Source: Planctomycetales bacterium (GTDB lineage: Bacteria; Planctomycetota; SBBH01). From it: a stretch of 16,045 nt of DNA. Positions 6,905 to 12,517 of the stretch are shown in pieces; position 1 is the first letter of the stretch; each line of letters opens with the position of its first letter. Below the pieces are notes generated by a model. It had not been told where the DNA came from, did not search any database, and saw only the letters and a list, made by a program, of their open reading frames with translations. Location of the stretch: NCBI GenBank assembly GCA_005239795.1, contig SBBH01000217.1:1-16045 (forward strand), given 5' to 3'. The position numbers and the translations under genes are program-made.

Positions 6905-8194
6905 TCATCGCCCCACGCTCCGGTAGACGAACCCCAGCTCCTTCATGCGCTCGGGCGGGAAGAGATTGCGGCCGTCGATGACGGTGGGATGCGCCATCGA
7001 CTTCTGGATGCGGGCCAGATCCAGATCCTTGAATTCTTTCCACTCCGTGACGATGACAAGGCAATCGGCCCCCTCGGCCGCCGCGTAGGGGGTCTCCACG
7101 TAGCGCACAGACGGCAGGAGCTTCCGGGCGTTCTCGGCAGCCTTGGGGTCGTAGGCGCGAATCTTGGCTCCCTTATTCATCAGCGCCTCAGCGATGGTGA
7201 GAAACGGCGCCTCCCGGATGTCGTCGGTGTCGGGCTTGAAGGCGATACCGAGGATCCCCACCTCCTTGTCCTTCACGACCCACAGTTCATCCTCGATCTT
7301 CCGGATGAAGTGCTGGCGCTGGAACCGGTTGATCTCCTGGACCTCGGAGAGCAGGCGGAAGGGATACCCCAGCTCCTGGGCGATCCGGGCGAAGGCGTCG
7401 ACATCCTTGGGAAAGCACGACCCTCCGTAGCCGATCCCGGCATTGAGGAAGCTCGACCCGATCCGCTTATCGAGACCGATCCCCTGGGCCACCTGGCTGA
7501 TGTCGGCGCCCGCAAGCTCGCAGATCTGCGCCACCGCGTTCACGAAGGAGATCTTCATGGCGAGAAAGGCGTTGGCGGCATGCTTGATCATCTCGGCGCT
7601 CTTGATGTCGGTGAAGAGGATGGGCGCGGCGTACCCGGCGTAGAGCTCCCGCATCACCTGGCGGGCCTTCTCCGACTGGGTCCCCACCACGATCCGGTCA
7701 GGATTCAGGGCGTCCTGCACAGCCGCCCCCTCCCGCAAGAACTCGGGGTTGCTGACGACGTCGAAGGAGACCCCCGCCGGGCAGTACTTTTCGAGGGTGC
7801 GCCCTACCCGCTCGCCGGTTTTGACGGGGACGGTGCTCTTCTCCACGATCACCTTGTAGCCAGCGAGGTGCTTGGCGATCTGCCGGGAGGCCGACTCAAC
7901 AGACGAAAGATCGGCCATACCGTTTTCCTGGGGAGGCGTGTCGACACACAGAAAAACCACGTCCGCCGCGCGGACCGCTTCCCCCAAATCTTCCGTGAAG
8001 GAGATCTTCTTGGCGCGCACGACCTCCTTCAGGAGATCCTCGAGCCCCGGCTCGTAGATCGGGATCTTCCCCGCCTGGAGACTCTTGATCTTGTCGAGAT
8101 TCTTGTCGGTGGCAACGACGCGATGGCCTTTCGCGGCGAAACAGACGCCCGTCACAAGCCCTACATAGCCAGCCCCGACGATCGCTAGGTTCAC
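6905..8194 (-). CDS. ugd: UDP-glucose 6-dehydrogenase (UDP-glucose/GDP-mannose dehydrogenase family)
   Basis: Oxidises UDP-glucose to UDP-glucuronate with two NAD+, supplying acidic sugar for envelope polysaccharide. The 429-residue protein has all three family domains. The Rossmann fold carries GAGYVG (7-12), and STVPVKTG (120-127) and NPEFLREG (149-156) follow. The central helix holds EMIKHAANAFLA, with Lys204. The catalytic segment GYGGSCFPKD has Cys260, Lys263 and Asp264. The C-terminal domain has GIAFKPDTDDIREAP. I place the start at GTG 8194 because the beta-alpha-beta fold begins with VNLAIVGAGY; the upstream in-frame extension to 8314 has no homologous character. The GTG has no Shine-Dalgarno and is preceded by TATACT plus eight bases. 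A related nucleotide-sugar dehydrogenase specificity cannot be excluded. Confidence 0.93.
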   Translation of the reverse strand: MNLAIVGAGYVGLVTGVCFAAKGHRVVATDKNLDKIKSLQAGKIPIYEPGLEDLLKEVVRAKKISFTEDLGEAVRAADVVFLCVDTPPQENGMADLSSVESASRQIAKHLAGYKVIVEKSTVPVKTGERVGRTLEKYCPAGVSFDVVSNPEFLREGAAVQDALNPDRIVVGTQSEKARQVMRELYAGYAAPILFTDIKSAEMIKHAANAFLAMKISFVNAVAQICELAGADISQVAQGIGLDKRIGSSFLNAGIGYGGSCFPKDVDAFARIAQELGYPFRLLSEVQEINRFQRQHFIRKIEDELWVVKDKEVGILGIAFKPDTDDIREAPFLTIAEALMNKGAKIRAYDPKAAENARKLLPSVRYVETPYAAAEGADCLVIVTEWKEFKDLDLARIQKSMAHPTVIDGRNLFPPERMKELGFVYRSVGR

Positions 8195-8202
8195 GAAACC
8201 AA

Positions 8203-8208
8203 AGTATA
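8203..8208 (-). promoter_or_regulatory. TATACT -10 box eight bases before the UDP-glucose dehydrogenase GTG
   Basis: TATACT-TTGGTTTC-GTG. The hexamer differs from TATAAT at one base, and no Shine-Dalgarno lies between it and the GTG, so a leaderless start is likely if it is used. No convincing -35 was found at 16-18 bp. The word TATACT-YTGGTT is shared with the start region of the Cys-rich gene at 6079. The rest of the 125-bp gap (8195-8319) holds the word GGACTGAGTACTGG (8222-8235) and an 8-bp GAAGCTTC palindrome, and no gene that I can see. Confidence 0.4.
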
Positions 8209-8319
8209 GGAAAAACGCCAAGGACTGAGTACTGGAGAAGCTTCCGTTTGTGTCGCGGACGGCACAAAGCGCTAAGATGCCGGACCTGCGAGCGCAAGAG
8301 ACACGCGCGCGCAACTGGG

Positions 8320-8643
8320 TTAGCGAATCTTGGCGCCCGGGGCGACAGCACGCTCAGGCGAGAGGATGGCGATCGTCTGGCCATCGTCGGCCGCGAGGAT
8401 CATCCCCTGGCTCGCGACGCCCCGAATCGTCGCGGGTTCGAGATTGGCGACAACCGCGACGAGGCGTCCCACGAGAAAAGCCGGCTCCGGATACGCGGGC
8501 CGGATCCCGGCCACGAGCTGGCGGACGTCCCCTCCCAGATCCACCTTCAAGCAATAGAGTCGATCCGCATTGGGATGCGGCTCGACGGACAGGATCTTCC
8601 CGACGCGAAGCTCGAGCTTAGAAAACTCGTCGTAGGAGACCAC
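8320..8643 (-). CDS. Free-standing tRNA-binding (EMAP/OB-fold) protein, MetRS beta-subunit or CsaA-like
   Basis: A 107-residue single-domain protein matching the tRNA-binding domain found at the C-terminus of many methionyl-tRNA synthetases. Motifs in order: KLELRVGKILSVEPHPNADRL (about 8-28), the signature DLGGDVRQLVAGI (about 35-47), LVGRLVAVVANLEP (about 57-70), and GVASQGMILAA (about 75-85). It may act in trans with a MetRS catalytic subunit encoded elsewhere, or as a CsaA-type chaperone; the sequence alone does not decide. The start is GTG 8643, nine bases after the stop of the TPR lipoprotein gene, so it is probably translated by coupling. No MetRS catalytic gene is in the window. Confidence 0.88.
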   Translation of the reverse strand: MVSYDEFSKLELRVGKILSVEPHPNADRLYCLKVDLGGDVRQLVAGIRPAYPEPAFLVGRLVAVVANLEPATIRGVASQGMILAADDGQTIAILSPERAVAPGAKIR

Positions 8644-8652
8644 GACGCCGCG

Positions 8653-10035
8653 TCAATTCACCTGGAGGAGCTTGCGCTCCTCGCTGTCGATCGCCGCGAT
8701 GAGTTCGTTCGCCCTGCCGCTAAAGCGGGAGGGCGTTTTGACAATCTGCACCAGGATCGCCCGGGCATGCACGGGTCTTCCCGTGCGCACCAAGGCCTGG
8801 GCATAGCGGAAAGCGATCTCGGCGTCCGCGGAATCCATGGCATGGGCCTTCCCCAAAACGGAGGCCGCCTCGGCGCCATTCCCGCTCTCGAGCTGCGCCC
8901 ATCCCAGCGTGGAGAGGACATGGATTTTCTCGCCCAGGATGTCGGCGGCGCGGCGGGCCATCGCCAGCGCCTTCGAAGCATCCTTCCCAGACTTCCCGGA
9001 GGAAAGAAGCGCATAGGCATAGTTGTTCAGAGCGACGCCATCGCCGTCGTTCTCGGCCAACAGCTTCTCAAAAAGATCGAAGGCCGCCCGGAAATGCCCG
9101 GCCGACGCATGGGCGGTTGCCAAGCTCAAGCGGATTCCCCGGCGCACCGCGGGGTCGACTTCGCCTTCCTGGGGCGGCAAAAGTTTCTCGCAGCGCTCCA
9201 GGTGGTCGGCGGCCGTCGCCCATGTTTCCGTCATCATGTGACAGCGCCCGGCCCCCCAAGCTTTTTGCCAACTCGCCTCGTCATAGAGGCAAGCCTGATC
9301 GTACGCCTGGGCCGCCTCAGGCCAAGCGTCTTGGCGCTCCGCGGCGTCCGCCCATCCGGAAAAGACCGCTGAAAGCCCCGCGTCCGGCATCGAAATCCCG
9401 GCGGCTTTCTTGTAGGCGCTCCGCGCGACCGCCCAATCGCCCTGCGCGGCCGCGTCGTCGCCCGTCTTGATGGCCCACAAGGCGTCATCTGTATAACGCG
9501 CTCCAGACAAGGACTCGATCCGCTCGACATCGACGCAGAGTCCCTGCCCGATCTTGTCCGTCCCGCGGCCGTAGATCACGACCGGCTGATAGGGAGGAAG
9601 ACCCTCAATGTCCCCGATGATGGGGGAACCTCTCAGAACAAAAAAGTACGGATGCCCCTTATCACGTTCCGAAGGGACCCAGAGGCGGGCATCGGGCGCC
9701 CAGACGGTAAACCCCTGGTGGCTCCCCGCGGTGTAGCGCGTGTGGAACGAGAGAGCCTGGCCATGGGGGGTATCAAAAATCCCCTGTAGGGTGATCGGCT
9801 TGTCAACCCACGAGTCGGGCTTGCTCTGGAGATCCTGAACCGTGCAGGGGGCATACTCCTTCGGATCCAGGTCATTATGGGTGATCTCGTAGGTGTATTT
9901 TCCAAACCGGCCGCGGTCGGCGTGGCTCTCATTGGGCCACATCTCACCCCAGTAGCGGGTATCGCGGCACCCCGCAGCAGCAACAGACAACAGTGTCAGC
10001 AAAAGACCTGTCTTGATCGGGTTCCCTGGCCTCAC
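8653..10035 (-). CDS. TPR-repeat lipoprotein of unknown function
   Basis: A 460-residue predicted lipoprotein with no family that I can name. From GTG 10035 it begins with a lysine-containing signal peptide and the lipobox AAGC (20-23), so Cys23 should be lipidated. A beta-rich domain follows (about 45-185; KPITLQGIF, GFTVWAP, PVVIYGRGTD, CVDVERIE) whose strand pattern resembles an OB fold. From about 195 to 450 there are tetratricopeptide-type helix pairs (AAQGDWAVARSAYKKAA; ALNNYAYALLSSG; LGWAQLESGNGAEAASVLGKA), suggesting a protein-binding scaffold at the outer or inner membrane. GTG 10035 is preferred over the in-frame TTG 10053 because AGGGGGAG lies just upstream of it. Its stop is nine bases before the tRNA-binding protein. 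Confidence 0.82.
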   Translation of the reverse strand: MRPGNPIKTGLLLTLLSVAAAGCRDTRYWGEMWPNESHADRGRFGKYTYEITHNDLDPKEYAPCTVQDLQSKPDSWVDKPITLQGIFDTPHGQALSFHTRYTAGSHQGFTVWAPDARLWVPSERDKGHPYFFVLRGSPIIGDIEGLPPYQPVVIYGRGTDKIGQGLCVDVERIESLSGARYTDDALWAIKTGDDAAAQGDWAVARSAYKKAAGISMPDAGLSAVFSGWADAAERQDAWPEAAQAYDQACLYDEASWQKAWGAGRCHMMTETWATAADHLERCEKLLPPQEGEVDPAVRRGIRLSLATAHASAGHFRAAFDLFEKLLAENDGDGVALNNYAYALLSSGKSGKDASKALAMARRAADILGEKIHVLSTLGWAQLESGNGAEAASVLGKAHAMDSADAEIAFRYAQALVRTGRPVHARAILVQIVKTPSRFSGRANELIAAIDSEERKLLQVN

Positions 10036-10076
10036 CGCTCTCCCCCTTTCCAAAGTTCCTTAATGTCGACGGCAGG

Positions 10077-10104
10077 ATTCTACACACGCCGGGCGGCCAG
10101 ACAA
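10077..10104 (-). promoter_or_regulatory. Sigma-70-like promoter for the TPR lipoprotein gene
   Basis: TTGTCT (10099-10104) and TAGAAT (10077-10082) are separated by 16 bp. Transcription would start near 10070, leaving a leader of about 35 bases with the AGGGGGAG Shine-Dalgarno before GTG 10035. This is the best two-box promoter that I can see in the window and suggests that the lipoprotein and tRNA-binding genes form their own transcription unit. Confidence 0.45.
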
Positions 10105-10131
10105 AATCGAATTGCTCTTTTTAAAGGATGC

Positions 10132-10839
10132 TTATCGCCCCTCGAGCTCGGTCAGATCCACCGTCTGGACGCCCGGAGGCACATGCAGGGCGAATCCCCC
10201 TGGCGGCTCCCCCTGATAGGCGTGTCCCGTGAAGATCCACCGATACTCCTCTCCATCCGCCGTCGCAAACCGCACCTCCGACAAGACCGCGTCGGACGCG
10301 CGCCACGCGACCCGAAGAGGACCGCTTAAAAAAGGCCACGCGGCACTTCTCGGGGTGATCTGGGCTTCGATCCGCCCCCCCTCTTCTGCCTCGGCCAGGC
10401 GGATCTCGAAATCGCGCTCCAATTCCTCGCGGGAGGCCCCATACAGCAGAAAAAAACCCCGCACGAGCCCCGCGAAATCGGGCGCGCGTTCCAGCGGGGC
10501 GATCTCGCACTGCCGCTCGACCGGCGAGAAAATCCGGACATCCCGCGGGGAGATCAAGATCGAAGAAGGTCGGGGAAAATCGGCCTCCAAACGCAGCCAC
10601 AATCCGTCGGCGTCGACCTTTCCCCACAGCGTCCCATTGACCACGACGGGCCTCCCGATCCCCGGAAGTTTTTTTTCCTCTGAGAACACCATCGAAAAAC
10701 ACCGCAGGAAGCGGGCCTGCTTGGAGAGCCTCCCCAAGAGATCGTCCAAGGGGTCAGCGTTGCGCCGGGCACATCCCCCTCCTGCCGCGACCCCCGCCAG
10801 GACGACCGCCAGCACCCGCGCCAACCCCATAACGGGCAT
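10132..10839 (-). CDS. LolA-like lipoprotein (possible LolB-type outer-membrane acceptor)
   Basis: A 235-residue predicted lipoprotein. The signal peptide ends in GGGC (20-23 from the first ATG). The mature part has the alternating-strand pattern of the LolA/LolB half-barrel: helix LDDLLGRLSKQARFLRCFSM, then GTLWGKVDADGLWLRLEADFP (about 69-89), SILISPRDVRIFSP (about 93-106), a helix near LVRGFFLLYG, and strands RIEAQITP, LRVAWRAS, AVLSEVRFA and EYRWIFTGH. LolA is soluble, whereas LolB is lipid-anchored, so a lipobox on this fold suggests a LolB-like acceptor; this is inference. ATG 10839 gives the longest form; ATG 10830, three codons later, sits seven bases behind TAGGAT and may be the true start. 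Divergently oriented to queC across 93 bp. Confidence 0.75.
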   Translation of the reverse strand: MPVMGLARVLAVVLAGVAAGGGCARRNADPLDDLLGRLSKQARFLRCFSMVFSEEKKLPGIGRPVVVNGTLWGKVDADGLWLRLEADFPRPSSILISPRDVRIFSPVERQCEIAPLERAPDFAGLVRGFFLLYGASREELERDFEIRLAEAEEGGRIEAQITPRSAAWPFLSGPLRVAWRASDAVLSEVRFATADGEEYRWIFTGHAYQGEPPGGFALHVPPGVQTVDLTELEGR

Positions 10840-10843
10840 CCTA
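10838..10843 (-). promoter_or_regulatory. TAGGAT box seven bases before the inner ATG (10830) of the LolA-like gene
   Basis: TAGGAT-GCCCGTT-ATG resembles TACCCT-GGCCGTT-ATG at coaD: same spacing and the shared word CCGTTATG. If it is a real -10, the gene starts at 10830 on a leaderless mRNA. Confidence 0.3.
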
Positions 10844-10920
10844 TCACGATCGCAAGCATTTCTCTGGCATCCCCCAGGGGGTTTCCCCTAGGATAGGCTG
10901 TTCGACAGTCCCTTTTTAAC

Positions 10921-10926
10921 AAGGAG
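10921..10926 (+). promoter_or_regulatory. Shine-Dalgarno of queC
   Basis: AAGGAG lies six bases before ATG 10933, an optimal ribosome-binding site that fixes the queC start. The 93-bp divergent gap upstream shows CCCCCAGGGGG near 10871-10881 and TAGGAT/TAGGCT candidates for a -10 at 10889-10899, without a convincing -35. Confidence 0.7.
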
Positions 10927-10932
10927 ATCCAT

Positions 10933-11631
10933 ATGAAGTCGATCGTGCTCTTGTCGGGAGGTCTGGATTCCACCGTCAACGTCAAGCTCGCCGCGCGCGA
11001 CACCGAGATCCAACGCGTCCTGACGTTCGATTACGGCCACCGCGCCGGCTGGTGTGAGACGCGCGCCGCCGAGGCGATCGCCAAGCAACTGGGCCTCCCC
11101 CACGAGGTGGTCAGGCTCGATTGGCTCGCCGATATCACCAAAAGCGCCCTGGTGGACATCGACAAGCCCCTGCCACACCCAGATCCGACGGATCTCGATG
11201 ACGCCGCCAAATGCGCCTTCACGGCCAAAGCGGTCTGGGTTCCCAACCGCAACGGCATTTTTCTCAATGTCGCCGCCGCCTATGCGGAAACGTACGGCTG
11301 TGAGCTGATCATCACGGGATTCAACAAGGAAGAGGCTGCCTCCTTCCCCGACAACTCCTCAGAGTATCTGGATGCCGTCAACGCCTCGCTCGCCCTCTCG
11401 ACCCAGGACAAGCCCTCGGTGCGCTCCTACACGGTGGACCTCGACAAGCGGCAGATCGTCAACCTCGGCCGCGAGATCGGCGCTCCGATCGAGCTCGTCT
11501 GGTCCTGCTACGAGGGGGGCGACGCCCACTGCTGGCACTGCGAGTCCTGCCTGCGTTTCAAGCGGGCGCTCTCGGAGACCGGCCACTGGGAGTGGTACGA
11601 GCAGCAAGCGGGTGCGGCGGCAACGGCTTAA
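10933..11631 (+). CDS. queC: 7-cyano-7-deazaguanine (preQ0) synthase QueC
   Basis: Converts 7-carboxy-7-deazaguanine to preQ0 using ATP and ammonia, in the queuosine precursor pathway. The 232-residue protein has the PP-loop ATP pyrophosphatase motif SGGLDST (8-14), a FDYGHRAGW segment (family form FDYGQRH), VPNRNGIFLNVAAAYA, and GFNKEEAASFPDNSSEYLDA where the family has xxxxxSxYPDCRPEF. The C-terminal zinc site is Cys192, Cys200, Cys203, Cys206 (C-x7-C-x2-C-x2-C). Length is normal. A strong AAGGAG precedes the ATG. Paired with queE 80 bp downstream; the product of QueE is the substrate of QueC. Confidence 0.93.
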   Translation: MKSIVLLSGGLDSTVNVKLAARDTEIQRVLTFDYGHRAGWCETRAAEAIAKQLGLPHEVVRLDWLADITKSALVDIDKPLPHPDPTDLDDAAKCAFTAKAVWVPNRNGIFLNVAAAYAETYGCELIITGFNKEEAASFPDNSSEYLDAVNASLALSTQDKPSVRSYTVDLDKRQIVNLGREIGAPIELVWSCYEGGDAHCWHCESCLRFKRALSETGHWEWYEQQAGAAATA

Positions 11632-11678
11632 GACGAAAAACAGTCACCGGGCCCCTGTCCCTCGTCGCTGGTTAAGCA

Positions 11679-11711
11679 ACTGGAGACTGGGAACCGGGGA
11701 GTGGGAACCCC
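11679..11711 (+). repeat. Purine-rich ACTGGGAA-type low-complexity repeat before queE
   Basis: The gap between queC and queE ends in about four degenerate 8-base units: AACTGGAG, ACTGGGAA, CCGGGGAG, TGGGAACC. The repeat runs to the base before the queE ATG and provides the only Shine-Dalgarno-like purines (GGGGAG, ten bases upstream). The rest of the gap (11632-11678) shows nothing recognisable. Confidence 0.45.
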
Positions 11712-12488
11712 ATGTACCTCTCTGAAATCTTCTTCGGCTGGCAGGGGGAAGGACTCCACGCCGGCGCGCCGCAGGTGTTCGTCCGGACCGCGGGGTGCCC
11801 CCTGCGCTGCGCCTATTGCGACACGCCGGAATCGCTCGTCAAGACCCCCGCCTGCGCCGTGCATCTGGCCGGCGAATATGACGAGCGGGAGATCCTGACA
11901 TCCCCGAACCCTGTGACGATCCACTGGACACTTCTGCAGGTCGAGCGCCTGGCGCGCCGCGCGGGGGGCGTGCACTCCGTCTCGATCACCGGCGGCGAAC
12001 CGCTCGCGCAGGATCATTGGACGGGAGAGCTGGCCGGGCGCCTGAAGCAGGCCGGATTTTCGACCTACCTCGAGACGGCGGGGATCTACGCCGACCGCTT
12101 CGCGCGGATCGCATCCCTTTTCGACATCGTCGCGGCCGACGTCAAGATCCCGTCGGCCGCGGAAGAACGGCCCCGCTGGAAGGAACACGCGGCGTTCCTG
12201 GCGGCGGCGCTTCCCCCGCGAACCTTTGTGAAAGCCGTGGTGAACTCCCGCACCTCCGACGAGGAGATCGAGCGGGCGGCCAGGCTCGTGGCGGCGCGCT
12301 CAGACGCCATTCCCTTCTTTATCCAGCCGGCGTCGCGCTCCGCCTCAGCGGCGGCGCCCGACACGGCCCAGATGCGCCGGTGGGCGGCGATCGCCTCGGC
12401 GCACTTGAGACGCGTCCACGTCGCCGGGCAATGGCACCTCCCCAAACAAAGCGCAGGCGCGCCCTTTTCGGCGCCGAGCGTCGCCTGA
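11712..12488 (+). CDS. queE: 7-carboxy-7-deazaguanine synthase QueE (radical SAM)
   Basis: Radical-SAM enzyme that contracts 6-carboxytetrahydropterin to 7-carboxy-7-deazaguanine. The 258-residue protein has the QueE opening SEIFFGWQGEG (4-14; family QGEG), the [4Fe-4S]-binding CPLRCAYC (Cys29, Cys33, Cys36), SITGGEPL (91-98) for SAM binding, and LETAG where other family members have E-T-N/S-G. The short C-terminus HVAGQWHLPKQSAG (family: hxxxGxx) is followed by a small tail. It sits between queC and valS and ends 29 bp before valS. The pathway partners QueD and FolE are not present, so they must be encoded elsewhere if the pathway is complete. Confidence 0.93.
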   Translation: MYLSEIFFGWQGEGLHAGAPQVFVRTAGCPLRCAYCDTPESLVKTPACAVHLAGEYDEREILTSPNPVTIHWTLLQVERLARRAGGVHSVSITGGEPLAQDHWTGELAGRLKQAGFSTYLETAGIYADRFARIASLFDIVAADVKIPSAAEERPRWKEHAAFLAAALPPRTFVKAVVNSRTSDEEIERAARLVAARSDAIPFFIQPASRSASAAAPDTAQMRRWAAIASAHLRRVHVAGQWHLPKQSAGAPFSAPSVA

Positions 12489-12503
12489 AACTCCCAGGGC
12501 CGA

Positions 12504-12509
12504 TACAAT
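12504..12509 (+). promoter_or_regulatory. TACAAT -10 box eight bases before the valS ATG
   Basis: TACAAT-CCCGGCCC-ATG lies in the 29-bp gap after queE. There is no Shine-Dalgarno between the box and ATG 12518, so if it is active, valS is read from its own leaderless transcript rather than only from the que operon. A matching -35 is not evident at 16-18 bp. Confidence 0.38.
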
Positions 12510-12517
12510 CCCGGCCC

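Noticed and set aside
10840..10932. preQ1/preQ0 riboswitch upstream of queC
   Set aside because: The short preQ1 aptamer pattern (GAGGUUC...ACACCCUC...AAAAAACUA) is not present; only a CCCCCAGGGGG palindrome and a good Shine-Dalgarno are seen.
12017..12517. 167-codon in-frame extension upstream of valS
   Set aside because: It overlaps queE in another frame, has no synthetase homology, and the ValRS family begins near ATG 12518, which also has a TACAAT box.
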